In this document: positions 1 to 10,878 of the stretch, one piece after another
Position numbering within the stretch: the first letter of the stretch is position 1
Layout of the letters: each line of letters starts with the position of its first letter
Origin: Symbiodinium natans
Taxonomy: Eukaryota > Sar > Dinophyceae > Suessiales > Symbiodiniaceae
Assembly (NCBI GenBank): GCA_905221605.1
Contig: CAJNDS010000850.1
Coordinates: 1 to 59,310 of the forward strand
DNA length: 59,310 nucleotides
Direction: 5' to 3'
Program-made: the position numbers and the translations under genes
The notes under the pieces: model-generated
Seen by the model: only the letters and a program-made list of their open reading frames with translations
What the model was told of the DNA's origin: nothing
Databases searched by the model: none

Positions 1-317
1 AAAAGTCTCTTGGCACCTTCAGCTCTTGCCGCTGCCTTTTGAGATCTAGTACAACATCGCCAGCAGCAGCTTCGGCACTCATGGCTGCAGCAACTACCGT
101 GGCGCATGCACACGTCTCTCTTTCCACCCACTTGAGGACACACGAAGCAAAGCACGCGTTCCCGCTCAGAAACATTGCACACGCTGGGCCCTACTTCCAG
201 CACCAAGAACGCATGGTCCTTTCCACCATGTTGCACCTTCCCCAAGCAGTATCACACATCCCGCTTGTCGGACGTTGGAGCTTCAAGCATTGAGCGCTTC
301 CGGTCCCACGGCGAGCT

Positions 318-1207
318 TTACTCTTTAAACAAAAGGTCATACGCATAGCCCATGGCGCGATTTCGCGGCCATATGCATTGGCTTGCTTCTTTCGAAGGTG
401 GAGAACGACCCGCTGCTTGAGGGTCTATTTCAAAAGCTTGCAGCTTCTTGGACAGACAAGGCAGAGCTTCGCCCAGACACCCTGTCAAACTAAAGGATTT
501 GCGCCACGATCTGCGGGACCAAAAGTCTTCCCGCGCTCTCATGAGCAAACGTACCCAGTCCAACTTGCTGACTTGTCCGTCACCAAGCTGTCGTAAGATT
601 TGGTACTCCGTTCGGAGCCACCACTTGAAAGAGAAGAAGCCGCGCACGTCGAGCGGCTGCAGCAGGAATGTTGCGCCGGCCGGCACGAAATTCAATTTGA
701 TGTCAACCTCGCACGCCCGTAGAAAGACTTCTTTGGAAAGGTGGCATGGAGCCACATCGAGGGTGAGAACCGGTTCCAGCAACCATCTCCAACCGTCCAA
801 CGCTAGCGAAATCAGGTCCAGCATTGCCAAAAGCAGTGATGTGGAGTTCCATGAGGAGACTGTTCGCCAGACATGTGTCCCCGGGCGGCATTCTGCGGCC
901 ACTGTCTGCATCAAGCCCAGTGTAAACACGGACTTATTCCCGATGACGAAATGTGGCAAGCTCTGCTGAAGCTCGTCGTTGTCTGATATCACTGCCACAT
1001 AGCTCACAAATGTCCGCAAGTCACCCTTGCGAACCGGCAGACGTGGGCCCTCCACGTCTGCTCCCCAGTGGCGGCGTTGGACCACCAATCCACAAAGAGG
1101 GTGCGGCGTCAGAGCTACAGATGTCTCATCAAGGTTGAGATGCAAAAGACGTCGGGGTGCACTTGCATGTCGAAGGAAGCTGAGCGATTGGAAGAACACC
1201 GCCACCT
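318..1207 (-). CDS. pogo/DDE_1-type transposase, catalytic exon (unit copy 1)
   Basis: This is the C-terminal, catalytic half of a cut-and-paste transposase. The open frame of about 295 residues shows the three acidic blocks of the DDE_1 (pogo/Tigger/CENP-B/jerky) fold in order: NLDET near residue 25, LTLDVAPCH near 150, and FLLQPLDVRGFF near 180. The last resembles the LPPNTTSLxQPLDxG signature of the family. The DNA-binding half lies upstream on the same strand at 1338-2048. Between them are about 130 bp with stops and an acceptor-like cag at 1208-1210 (read on the minus strand), so the two halves are probably exons. The family is called from visible motifs, without alignment. An identical arrangement at 7806-8695 supports a real gene that was duplicated. 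Confidence 0.75.
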
Positions 1208-1337
1208 CTGCCCGGACACAAATTCATATTTGGGCCCCCCATTTTTTGGGCCAGAAAGCGGTCCCGTTTTTGGTACTGGGCCGATTTGCAACTCCAAATA
1301 TGATGCTTGCTTGTGACCCCAAAAAAGACTCCTCAAT

Positions 1338-2048
1338 CTATGCAAAAAGTCTTAACTTCAGAAGAAAATGCACCCAAGCCTTCTGGGGCAAGCGCGCAGG
1401 CTCCACAGCCACACGCACTGGCACGGTTCCTCTACTCACATCCCAATGTTTACACCATCGCTGCAACCACTTCCGGCCGCCACGGTTTGTGGCAGCCCGG
1501 CAGCCAGCATGATCACCCAATCTTCGTCGAAACTCGAAGAGGGCCGCCTCCGAGGTCGGAGCCGAGTGACAACGAAAGTTCTGCTGCCGAACCCAGCGAA
1601 AAAGGTTGGCCTCTGCCAAGAAAACGTGAGCTTCTCGAGAAGCATGTTTTTGGGCCGCCGTCTGCGGATCTGTACAGGCATGAACATCAGAAGCCGCAGC
1701 TTCCCGGTAAAGATTCTGGACAAACGTAATGCTTGGCAGCGTGTCGTCAGACGCTGCACGCCTCTGTAGTTGTCGGGCGTGCTGCATGGCCACTATTGCA
1801 TTGTGACCGCTGAGAACATAGGTACACAAGACCTGATGCCGCTGCTTTGGGGAAAGTCCGCACGGCCAACTCACTCTGTAGGCTTTTCGGGCTGCCCTGA
1901 CAAGCGGCCGCTGTCCTTCTCGCAAGCGCTGTTGCAGCTCGCGGCAGGTCCGCTTCAGAGAACACAAGCGACAGGTAGCTGCTTGGCAACGGCACTCCAT
2001 GGTACAGAGCACTTCAGCACCGCAAAGCACTTCCTTTTGGAGGCTCAC
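1338..2048 (-). CDS. transposase N-terminal exon (unit copy 1)
   Basis: This 236-residue open frame lies on the same strand just upstream of the DDE_1 catalytic exon. It begins with a cysteine-rich stretch (CGAEVLC, CRCQAATCRLC) followed by basic helical sequence. Near the C terminus, KWLQRWCKHWDVSRGT resembles the DNA-recognition helix region of CENP-B/pogo HTH domains. It stops within the putative intron. I infer that it forms one protein with the downstream exon. The N-terminal cysteines may be a zinc-binding addition. The HTH assignment is tentative. Confidence 0.6.
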   Translation of the reverse strand: MSLQKEVLCGAEVLCTMECRCQAATCRLCSLKRTCRELQQRLREGQRPLVRAARKAYRVSWPCGLSPKQRHQVLCTYVLSGHNAIVAMQHARQLQRRAASDDTLPSITFVQNLYREAAASDVHACTDPQTAAQKHASREAHVFLAEANLFRWVRQQNFRCHSAPTSEAALFEFRRRLGDHAGCRAATNRGGRKWLQRWCKHWDVSRGTVPVRVAVEPARLPQKAWVHFLLKLRLFA

Positions 2049-2784
2049 GCACAGGCAAACTGCCGAAGTGCGAAAACGTCAGACGAGGCTTGGAGATGTA
2101 ACTCTTGCAAGATTTCGTCGACAGTCTGCCTGCACCACTACCAACTACGTCGCTGACTCCTGACGCTAAGAACTTGGCCAGACATGCACACGACAAGCTG
2201 CGACGAACGACAGTCAAATACGGTCGATTCAATCTCGGCAAGGGCAACACAATGGCCCTCTATCCTTACGTCATGGTCGATGTGCGAACCAACAACGACT
2301 TGGCAATACAGCAGCGGTAACCCGCAACATACTTGGAAATACCTGGCTTTCCTGTGGGGCCGCTGGTAAGGCACCGTGGAACAACAACAGTTGAGATCTG
2401 GCCAACCACCATCTTGCCGCCGGCCTTAAGATGACAGAGTCCCCCTCCAGAGACCTCCCTTACCAGTTTGGGCAAGTGCCCACCCTTCAACAGCGGAAAT
2501 CTGGCCAAACGCCGTCTTGCAGCGACTTGGCACGACCTTCTGCGTCGGTGCAAAAGGAACGTCAAAGTAACCTGGACCTGACTTGGAGCTGGAACACCCC
2601 CAGGGTAACCCGCACATGAGCGTCCCGACGCCGAGCGGACAGCCTGTGCGCCGGTGAAAGCTTCCCAAGGCGCAGCATCATCGGCAAAAAAAGGGGGAGG
2701 GGTGCACGAGCAAGATGAACACCGTCCTGAGCCACGGCGGATAGGAGCAAAAAAAGGGGAGAGGGGTTTGAGCAATGGTGAGCA
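2049..2784. other. no recognised gene; A/G-rich short repeats
   Basis: I see no gene here that I can name. A minus-strand open frame of 169 codons (2266-2775) has no recognisable domain. Around 2685-2810 a run of A followed by a run of G, then a GAGCA-rich spacer, repeats about three times. Confidence 0.4.
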
Positions 2785-3390
2785 TCAGCAAACAAAAAGG
2801 AGGGGCGTCAGGTACTTGCAGGCAAAGCCGCTTCCCCTAGCCCCTTGAGCCCTAAAGTCTTCTTCTGGTGTCTTCTTCTGGGGGACAACCGGGCAGTGGA
2901 AAGATGAACACTCTTGCACGCAACAGGCTGTCTGTGACACTGTGCTAGGTGTGCCAGAAGCGGCGTGAAGCCAACTGGACACGTAAAAGCCAGACAGCTA
3001 TCGAGCTTGCAACATGCCTTTTTCGAGACGATGGTGCTCAAGCCTGTGCACGTTTGAACGCAACAGCTGGCATCTGTCAGAAGCATGGAAGCTGCCCGCG
3101 TACTGTCAACCACAAACCACTGGAACATGTGTACAATTGGCATGCGCCTTCACAGCAATCTGATGTACTCAGGCTTATGGAAGACATAGCTGACAGCTTC
3201 GGAAGAAAGGATGCAGGACATGTGAACGATGCACAGGACGGAGAGCAACAAGTCTGGAAATCCAAGGTTGTCGCCTGCCTGTTGCCTGGATTTGGCGTGC
3301 ACCCGATGGCAAGCAGCAGTTTTCCTGTCGCACATCAGTTGAGCCCGACTTGGCTGGGCATGACAAGCCAGAGCATGCGGGCATTCGCAG
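2785..3390 (-). pseudogene. decayed cysteine-rich tandem-repeat gene (unit copy 1)
   Basis: Translating the minus strand in all three frames gives pieces of one repeated motif, roughly CC-x3-C-x3-TCP followed by about 15-20 residues. Examples are CCSPSCASFTCPASF, CCEGACQLYTCSSG, CCKLDSCLAFTCPVGF, CCVQECSSFHCP and ACSGLSCPAKSG. The pieces fall in different frames (breaks near 2980, 3145 and 3265), so the gene cannot be read through. Extracellular-type Cys-rich repeats of this pattern are, to my recollection, common in dinoflagellate predicted proteins; that is prior knowledge, unchecked. Splicing between frames cannot be excluded. Confidence 0.5.
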
Positions 3391-4190
3391 GCCTCAGCAC
3401 ACGCGCGGCCGCGGCCCGCCCTCCCGCCCAAGCCCCCTCCCACCGCCCTACATGCTTAAAAAAAAGCGGGCGCGGTTCAAAGCAAGCTCAATAATCAGAA
3501 AACATGTCAAAAATCATGCAACTCCAAACAAGCGAAAAACACAACAAAACACTGCAACTGTTGGTGATATCTAGGTAGTTTGACATGCCCGAGCCGTTCA
3601 GAACGAAGGACAACACTTCCAAAACATTGTTGCATGTGGAAAAAGCCTTTGTCTGCTCCAACTTGAAAGGAAAAACAGTTATTTGTATTTTTCAATCGGT
3701 TCTTGAGCCAGAGCTGCCTCCTGGCGTCCATTTCTGCCCCCAAAAGCGGCTTGCCCAAAGATGGTTGCCGAGTCTTCCCCTATCATTGGCTCACTGTCCA
3801 AGCCTGCGAGACGCTGCGCAGGAACGTGACAGGACCCAATGTCTACCTTCTCTCATTGCAGAAACCATTACCGCAGGACCGCACAGGACAAGCCACGTAC
3901 GAGAACTGCAAGATGACACGCGTGGTCCTGCAAAACCGTTGTGGGACAATAGAATTATTAGTCCAAAAAACGGATTTGCAGGACCACGGGTTTTCGAGGC
4001 CTGCTTTCCCGGAACGTTTCGCGGGGCCGCGTGCCCAGAGCAAGCTTCTAGTGGTCTCCAGGTCTTTGGCCACGAGGTGGTAGGAGACGAAGGAACGTCC
4101 ACAATGGGACTGGCTGCCCCGGAACTCCAAGGGAACATCCCTGGGCTGGGTTGTTCGTGGGGTGTGAGCAAAATGAGCACCAGGGATGCA
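3391..4190. other. no recognised gene; open frame of 203 codons
   Basis: A plus-strand open frame at 3585-4196 (203 codons) and overlapping minus-strand frames are present, but none shows a domain, motif or compositional sign of coding. The sequence contains the hairpin at 3922-3987. Confidence 0.3.
3922..3987. repeat. 66-bp hairpin (MITE-like)
   Basis: The ends are inverted repeats: GTGGTCCTGCAAA on the left pairs with TTTGCAGGACCAC on the right, extending about 19 bp with one mismatch. The centre (GGAC...GTCC) pairs again. The second array copy is at 11410-11475. Confidence 0.6.
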
Positions 4191-4860
4191 GCATGAGCAT
4201 GACAAAGGGGGGCGTTTGAGCAAAACGAGCACCAGGGATATGAGCATCACACAGGGGGGGGGCGTCTGAGCAAAACGAACAACATGTATTTCATGTACCT
4301 GTTTCTGTACACGTCACGTGCAGAGACGCGCAAAGCACAAGCATTGCGGCGCCATTATGCAGTGGTTTTGCCTCAACCCAAGAACTTGGCCGAAGCATGC
4401 CCATGTTTGTCTCACATCCTTGAGCGGCACTTCGCACGTGTGAGGAACATGGAGAAAGGAGAGATTGTGTGAGAGCGATAGAAAATGCGCCCTGTCCGAA
4501 CTGCCAGCATGCGTCCCCCCCCGTAGCTATGCTTCTGCTCACCGTCTACACGTCCTTACCTTCAAAAACTTAGGCCCAAGTATGCACATGTTTGTCTCAC
4601 ATCCGTCAGCGGCACTTCACAAACATTGACAAACGAGAGCTTGTGTGAAAGAGAAAGGGAGAGCTAGACAGAATGCGCCCTCTCCGACGTGGCCAAAATG
4701 CCCTTACCGTCGCTATGCTTCTGCTCACCGTCTCCACGTCCTTACCTTCAAAAACTTAGGCGCATGCCCAAGCATGTCCATGTTTATCCCACATCCTTGA
4801 GCGGCACTTAAGCGCGCGAGATTGTGTGAGAAAACGAGAGCGTGAGAGAGTGTGAAAGAA
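4190..4860. repeat. degenerate short repeats, about 50 bp and about 185 bp
   Basis: From 4163 to 4275 a GAGCAAAAcGAGCACCAGGG block repeats two to three times with variable G runs. From about 4375 a block centred on CATGTTTGTCTCACATCC, followed by a GCGGCACTT-like end, recurs at about 4400, 4585 and 4770. No gene is recognised. The equivalent region in unit copy 2 (about 11678-12360) differs by small insertions. Confidence 0.6.
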
Positions 4861-4920
4861 ACTGTGCCCTGCTCTGTAGGACCAAAAAGCGAAAACACCC
4901 TCCAAAATATAATCAAAACC

Positions 4921-5609
4921 ATACAAAAACAATCAAGTTTGACATGTCGGGCGTAGTGACTTTTAGGGTTTAGGATGGTTGCCCTGACCCCACAAAAGGA
5001 AAACACCTTCAAAATATAGGCAAAACCCATACAAAAACAAGCAGAGAGCAAAAAAACACCAAAATCAAGTTTGACATGTTGGGTGTAGTAACTTTTAAGG
5101 TTTAGGATGGTTGCCCTGACCCCAAAAAGGAAAACACCTTTAAAAACATAGGCAAAACCATACAAAAACAAGCAGAGAGCAACAGAAACACCAAAATCAA
5201 GTTTGACATGTCGGGTGTAGTGACTTTTAAGGTTTAGGATGGTTGCCCTGACCCCACAAAAGGAAAACACCTTCAAAATATAGGCAAAACCCATACAAAA
5301 ACAAGCAGAGAGCAAAAAAACACCAAAATCAAGTTTGACATGTTGGGTGTAGTAACTTTTAAGGTTTAGGATGGTTGCCCTGACCCCAAAAAGGAAAACA
5401 CCTTTAAAACATAGGCAAAACCATACAAAAACAAGCAGAGAGCAACCGAAACACCAGAATCAAGTTTGACATGTCGGGTGTAGTGACTTTTAAGGTTTAG
5501 GATGGTTGCCCTGACCCCACAAAAGGAAAACACCTTCAAAATATAGGCAAAACCCATACAAAAACAAGCAGAAAGCGAAAACAACACCAAAAGCAAGTTT
5601 GACATGTCG
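4921..5609. repeat. 132-bp satellite block (unit copy 1)
   Basis: A 132-bp monomer starting near TCAAGTTTGACATGT recurs at 4934, 5066, 5198, 5330, 5461 and 5594. Monomers differ by a few bases and alternate between two sub-types (TCGGGTGTAGTGAC and TTGGGTGTAGTAAC). Open frames seen across it on the minus strand are a by-product of a repeat length divisible by three. Confidence 0.9.
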
Positions 5610-5955
5610 TGAATAATCCTGTTGCTGACAGGATGGCCTCCAAATCGGAGCGAATAGAATCTTCAGCTGTATGTCCGAGGGTTGCCTCCCGGATGCCAAA
5701 ATCGACGGGCATCAGCGTGATTCAGCGTGGCATACACATTTGACAAAGATTGCACAAGTACTGCAAAGGCCTACACGGGCAGGCATTCGAGCAGATCTGT
5801 TGTGAGGGAACGGACTGGGGCCGGGGCGTGTGCACATTTTTCGCAGAGGTCGAAGCCGCTGTTGCTGCATCGAAATGTGACGGTAAAGACCTTCAGCCAA
5901 CTGGACTGGCAAGCGATGGGGGCAGATGGTACTCAATGGTAGCGATGTGTCACGA
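5610..5955. repeat. internal duplicate A (paired with 6261-6608)
   Basis: A block of about 346 bp beginning TGAATAATCCTGTTGC is repeated at 6261-6608 with one 3-bp indel, separated by more 132-bp satellite. Neither copy contains a gene I recognise. Confidence 0.85.
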
Positions 5956-6260
5956 AGAAAGCGAAAACAACACCAAAATCAAGTTTGACATGTTGGGTGT
6001 AGTAACTTTTAAGGTTTAGGATGGCTGCCCTGACCCCAAAAAGGAAAACACCTTTAAAAACATAGGCAAAACCATACAAAAACAAGCAGAGAGCAACAGA
6101 AACACCAAAATCAAGTTTGACATGTCGGGCGTAGTGACTTTTAAGGTTTAGGATGGTTGCCCTGACCCCAAAAAAGGAAAACACCTTCAAAATATAGGCA
6201 AAACCCATACAAAAACAAGCAGATAGCGAAAACAACACCAAAATCAAGTTTGACATGTCG
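5956..6260. repeat. 132-bp satellite, second block (unit copy 1)
   Basis: Two further monomers of the 132-bp satellite with the same alternating sub-types, inserted between the duplicated blocks. Confidence 0.85.
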
Positions 6261-6608
6261 TGAATAATCCTGTTGCTGACAGGATGGCCTCCAAATCGGA
6301 GCGAATAGAATCTTCAGCTGTATGTCCGAGGGTTGCCTCCCGGATGCCAAAATCGACGGGCAACATCAGCGTGATTCAGCGTGGCATACACATTTGACAA
6401 AGATTGCACAAGTACTGCAAAGGCCTACACGGGCAGGCATTCGAGCAGATCTGTTGTGAGGGAACGGACTGGGGCCGGGGCGTGTGCACATTTTTCGCAG
6501 AGGTCGAAGCCGCTGTTGCTGCATCGAAATGTGACGGTAAAGACCTTCAGCCAACTGGACTGGCAAGCGATGGGGGCAGATGGTACTCAATGGTAGCGAT
6601 GTGTCACG
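6261..6608. repeat. internal duplicate B (paired with 5610-5955)
   Basis: Second copy of the block, offset by 651-654 bp. The two diverge at the GTCACGA end. Confidence 0.85.
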
Positions 6609-6734
6609 ATGATGCATCTAGAAACCAAATGTCATGGCAGAAGCCCGGACGGCTTGCGGGACTTGGCAAAGACTCTTCCCATTGCAACTGGCCTGCGAAC
6701 ATGATCTGCCAAGCGCATCTTTGAAAGTCGTGGC

Positions 6735-7319
6735 ATGAGAACAGAAACAGCACCATGGTGTCCGCATCTCTCCAAGTGCGCGACCACTGCGGCATCCACC
6801 GGTGAAATCGCGACCGCCGCGCACCCAACCGCTGGAAGCTTCTTGGGCAGCTGTCGTGTGGTTTCGGATAAGAACAACAACGTGCACTGTAAGCAAGAGC
6901 CAAAGAGAAACAAGCAACCACATTCGATCAACATCTGGGCGATCAGCATGTTTGGTTGGCTGAGGTCAAGCCTTCAAGGTTCAAGGAGATCGTTACACAT
7001 GGCACGTTCCGTGACCACATGCATAGGCGTGCTTGCATTCTGTAGAACGCACAACTTGACGCTGCTGGCCATCTGCCAACTGGCGATAGCTAACGCAGAC
7101 ACAGCAAAAACATATCTCAAGCAGGGTGGCTTGGACTTAGCTTCGCTAAACCGTTCACAGCTCAGGTCTCTTGACGCTCTTCACCAACAGCATTGTCGCG
7201 TGGACGTTGCGCTTCTTGACGTGGTCCGGCATCTGCGTTTTGCCGTCTGCGCAGTAGCCAGATCAGTGAGTCGTCGTCCAAATCGCCTGCTTTTCGCAGG
7301 AGGCGGCGGCGCTTTCTGA
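6735..7319 (+). CDS. hypothetical protein, 194 codons (unit copy 1)
   Basis: An open frame with no recognised domain. There is a short hydrophobic stretch (LTLLAICQLAIA) in the middle and a basic C terminus. It is preserved intact at 14222-14806, but the unit copies are nearly identical, so this says little about selection. Minus-strand frames of about 105 codons overlap part of it. It may be non-coding. Confidence 0.2.
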   Translation: MRTETAPWCPHLSKCATTAASTGEIATAAHPTAGSFLGSCRVVSDKNNNVHCKQEPKRNKQPHSINIWAISMFGWLRSSLQGSRRSLHMARSVTTCIGVLAFCRTHNLTLLAICQLAIANADTAKTYLKQGGLDLASLNRSQLRSLDALHQQHCRVDVALLDVVRHLRFAVCAVARSVSRRPNRLLFAGGGGAF

Positions 7320-7346
7320 CCTAAAGGAAAACTGCTTCGCACACTG

Positions 7347-7733
7347 TCACACTGCATCAGAGCAGGCTACGCAAAAAGAAGTGCTCTTCTTGAGGATAGC
7401 AGCTTCGTTCTTGAGGGCTTTGCTGGCGCGCTTCAGTTCGTCCTGGCAAAAAAGGCACGTGTATGGGCAGCGTGCGCGCATAGGACAGAAAAGTCTCTTG
7501 GCACCTTCAGCTCTTGCCGCTGCCTTTTGAGATCTCGTACAACATCGCCAGCAGCAGCTTCGGCACTCATGGCTGCAGCAACTACCGTGGCGCATGCACA
7601 CGTCTCTCTTTCCACCCACTTGAGGACACACGAAGCAAAGCACGCGTTCCCGCTCAGAAACATTGCACACGCTGGGCCCTACTTCCAGCACCAAGAACGC
7701 ATGGTCCTTTCCACCATGTTGCACCTTCCCCAA
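7347..7733 (-). CDS. hypothetical cysteine-rich protein
   Basis: A 128-codon frame with many cysteines in paired patterns (CFVCP, CCSHECRSCCWRCC, CPYTCLFC), suggestive of a metal-binding or disulfide-rich protein. It lies just downstream, on the same strand, of the copy-2 transposase exons and might be a further exon of it. In the array's next copy (14844-15221) single-base differences change the C-terminal frame. Function unknown. Confidence 0.3.
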   Translation of the reverse strand: MGKVQHGGKDHAFLVLEVGPSVCNVSERERVLCFVCPQVGGKRDVCMRHGSCCSHECRSCCWRCCTRSQKAAARAEGAKRLFCPMRARCPYTCLFCQDELKRASKALKNEAAILKKSTSFCVACSDAV

Positions 7734-7805
7734 GCAGTATCACACATCCCGCTTGTCGGACGTTGGAGCTTCAAGCATTGAGCGCTTCCGGTCCCACGGC
7801 GAGCT

Positions 7806-8695
7806 TTACTCTTTAAACAAAAGGTCATACGCATAGCCCATGGCGCGATTTCGCGGCCATATGCATTGGCTTGCTTCTTTCGAAGGTGGAGAACGACCCG
7901 CTGCTTGAGGGTCTATTTCAAAAGCTTGCAGCTTCTTGGACAGACAAGGCAGAGCTTCGCCCAGACACCCTGTCAAACTAAAGGATTTGCGCCACGATCT
8001 GCGGGACCAAAAGTCTTCCCGCGCTCTCATGAGCAAACGTACCCAGTCCAACTTGCTGACTTGTCCGTCACCAAGCTGTCGTAAGATTTGGTACTCCGTT
8101 CGGAGCCACCACTTGAAAGAGAAGAAGCCGCGCACGTCGAGCGGCTGCAGCAGGAATGTTGCGCCGGCCGGCACGAAATTCAATTTGATGTCAACCTCGC
8201 ACGCCCGTAGAAAGACTTCTTTGGAAAGGTGGCATGGAGCCACATCGAGGGTGAGAACCGGTTCCAGCAACCATCTCCAACCGTCCAACGCTAGCGAAAT
8301 CAGGTCCAGCATTGCCAAAAGCAGTGATGTGGAGTTCCATGAGGAGACTGTTCGCCAGACATGTGTCCCCGGGCGGCATTCTGCGGCCACTGTCTGCATC
8401 AAGCCCAGTGTAAACACGGACTTATTCCCGATGACGAAATGTGGCAAGCTCTGCTGAAGCTCGTCGTTGTCTGATATCACTGCCACATAGCTCACAAATG
8501 TCCGCAAGTCACCCTTGCGAACCGGCAGACGTGGGCCCTCCACGTCTGCTCCCCAGTGGCGGCGTTGGACCACCAAGCCACAAAGAGGGTGCGGCGTCAG
8601 AGCTACAGATGTCTCATCAAGGTTGAGATGCAAAAGACGTCGGGGTGCACTTGCATGTCGAAGGAAGCTGAGCGATTGGAAGAACACCGCCACCT
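7806..8695 (-). CDS. pogo/DDE_1-type transposase, catalytic exon (unit copy 2)
   Basis: Same protein as at 318-1207 with the same three acidic blocks. The predicted 295-residue product appears unchanged, so both copies remain open in the catalytic exon. Confidence 0.75.
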
Positions 8696-8825
8696 CTGCC
8701 CGGACACAAATTCAGATTTGGGCCCCCCATTTTTTGGGCCAGAAAGCGGTCCCGTTTTTGGTACTGGGCCGATTTGCAACTCCAAATATGATGCTTGCTT
8801 GTGACCCCAAAAAAGGCTCCTCAAT

Positions 8826-9536
8826 CTATGCAAAAAGTCTTAACTTCAGAAGAAAATGCACCCAAGCCTTCTGGGGCAAGCGCGCAGGCTCCACAGCCAC
8901 ACGCACTGGCACGGTTCCTCTACTCACATCCCAACGTTTACACCATCGCTGCAACCACTTCCGGCCGCCACGGTTTGTGGCAGCCCGGCAGCCAGCATGA
9001 TCACCCAATCTTCGTCGAAACTCGAAGAGGGCCGCCTCCGAGGTCGGAGCCGAGTGACAACGAAAGTTCTGCTGCCGAACCCAGCGAAAAAGGTTGGCCT
9101 CTGCCAAGAAAACGTGAGCTTCTCGAGAAGCATGTTTTTGGGCCGCCGTCTGCGGATCTGTACAGGCATGAACATCAGAAGCCGCAGCTTCCCGGTAAAG
9201 ATTCTGGACAAACGTAATGCTTGGCAGCGTGTCGTCAGACGCTGCACGCCTCTGTAGTTGTCGGGCGTGCTGCATGGCCACTATTGCATTGTGACCGCTG
9301 AGAACATAGGTACACAAGACCTGATGCCGCTGCTTTGGGGAAAGTCCGCACGGCCAACTCACTCTGTGGGCTTTTCGGGCTGCCCTGACAAGCGGCCGCT
9401 GTCCTTCTCGCAAGCGCTGTTGCAGCTCGCGGCAGGTCCGCTTCAGAGAACACAAGCGACAGGTAGCTGCTTGGCAACGGCACTCCATGGTACAGAGCAC
9501 TTCAGCACCGCAAAGCACTTCCTTTTGGAGGCTCAT
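8826..9536 (-). CDS. transposase N-terminal exon (unit copy 2)
   Basis: Same 236-codon frame as 1338-2048, with only a couple of amino-acid changes (a Tyr to His near residue 57 and a His to Arg in the HTH-like segment). Confidence 0.6.
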   Translation of the reverse strand: MSLQKEVLCGAEVLCTMECRCQAATCRLCSLKRTCRELQQRLREGQRPLVRAARKAHRVSWPCGLSPKQRHQVLCTYVLSGHNAIVAMQHARQLQRRAASDDTLPSITFVQNLYREAAASDVHACTDPQTAAQKHASREAHVFLAEANLFRWVRQQNFRCHSAPTSEAALFEFRRRLGDHAGCRAATNRGGRKWLQRWCKRWDVSRGTVPVRVAVEPARLPQKAWVHFLLKLRLFA

Positions 9537-10272
9537 GCGCAGGCAAACTGCGGAAGTGCGAAAACGTCAGACGAGGCTTGGAGATGTAACTCTTGCAAGA
9601 TTTCGTCGACAGTCTGCCTGCACCACTACCAACTACGTCGCTGACTCCTGACGCTAAGAACTTGGCCAGACATGCACACGACAAGCTGTGACGAACGACA
9701 GTCAAATACGGTCGATTCAATCTCGGCAAGGGCAACACAATGGCCCTCTATCCTTACGTCATGGTCGATGTGCGAACCAACAACGACTTGGCAATACAGC
9801 AGCGGTAACCCGCAACATACTTGGAAATACCTGGCTTTCCTGTGGGGCCGCTGGTAAGGCACCGTGGAACAACAACAGTTGAGATCTGGCCAACCACCAT
9901 CTTGCCGCCGGCCTTAAGATGACAGAGTCCCCCTCCAGAGACCTCCCTTACCAGTTTGGGCAAGTGCCCACCCTTCAACAGCGGAAATCTGGCCAAACGC
10001 CGTCTTGCAGCGACTTGGCACGACCTTCTGCGTCGGTGCAAAAGGAACGTCAAAGTAACCTGGACCTGACTTGGAGCTGGAACACCCCCAGGGTAACCCG
10101 CACATGAGCGTCCCGACGCCGAGCGGACAGCCTGTGCGCCGGTGAAAGCTTCCCAAGGCGCAGCATCATCGGCAAAAAAAGGGGGAGGGGTGCACGAGCA
10201 AGATGAACACCGTCCTGAGCCACGGCGGATAGGAGCAAAAAAAGGGGAGAGGGGTTTGAGCAATGGTGAGCA
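9537..10272. other. no recognised gene (equivalent of 2049-2784)
   Basis: Near-identical to the copy-1 interval, with the same A/G-run repeats and no recognisable domain. Confidence 0.4.
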
Positions 10273-10878
10273 TCAGCAAACAAAAAGGAGGGGCGTCAGG
10301 TACTTGCAGGCAAAGCCGCTTCCCCTAGCCCCTTGAGCCCTAAAGTCTTCTTCTGGTGTCTTCTTCTGGGGGACAACCGGGCAGTGGAAAGATGAACACT
10401 CTTGCACGCAACAGGCTGTCTGTGACACTGTGCTAGGTGTGCCAGAAGCGGCGTGAAGCCAACTGGACGCGTAAAAGCCAGACAGCTATCGAGCTTGCAA
10501 CATGCCTTTTTCGAGACGATGGTGCTCAAGCCTGTGCACGTTTGAACGCAACAGCTGGCATCTGTCAGAAGCATGGAAGCTGCCCGCGTACTGTCAACCA
10601 CAAACCACTGGAACATGTGTACAATTGGCATGCGCCTTCACAGCAATCTGATGTACTCAGGCTTATGGAAGACATAGCTGACAGCTTCGGAAGAAAGGAT
10701 GCAGGACATGTGAACGATGCACAGGACGGAGAGCAACAAGTCTGGAAATCCAAGGTTGTCGCCTGCCTGTTGCCTGGATTTGGCGTGCACCCGATGGCAA
10801 GCAGCAGTTTTCCTGTCGCACATCAGTTGAGCCCGACTTGGCTGGGCATGACAAGCCAGAGCATGCGGGCATTCGCAG
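10273..10878 (-). pseudogene. decayed cysteine-rich tandem-repeat gene (unit copy 2)
   Basis: Copy of 2785-3390 with the same frame breaks, so the decay predates the duplication. Confidence 0.5.

Larger units (their letters stand above)
1..7488. repeat. 7,488-bp tandem unit, copy 1
   Basis: Positions 1-7488 match 7489-14976 almost base for base, with a few substitutions and small indels (for example a T/G change at 1089 versus 8577). The first 251 bases recur a third time from 14977. The phase of the unit is set only by where the window begins. Each unit holds a minus-strand transposase, a decayed cysteine-rich repeat gene, a hairpin, a 132-bp satellite and an internal duplication. The very low divergence points to a recent duplication or ongoing homogenisation. 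Confidence 0.95.

Noticed and set aside
2949-3494. Plus-strand open frame of 181 codons
   Set aside because: It is antisense to the cysteine-rich repeat relic and shows no domain; the repeat signal is on the minus strand.
4670-4700. Possible second spliced-leader trace (GGCCAAAATGCCCTTACCG)
   Set aside because: Only a weak reverse-complement resemblance with too many mismatches.
4725-5315. Minus-strand 196-codon frame with repeated SACFCMGFAYILKVFSF
   Set aside because: It is the translation of the 132-bp satellite, whose length is divisible by three.
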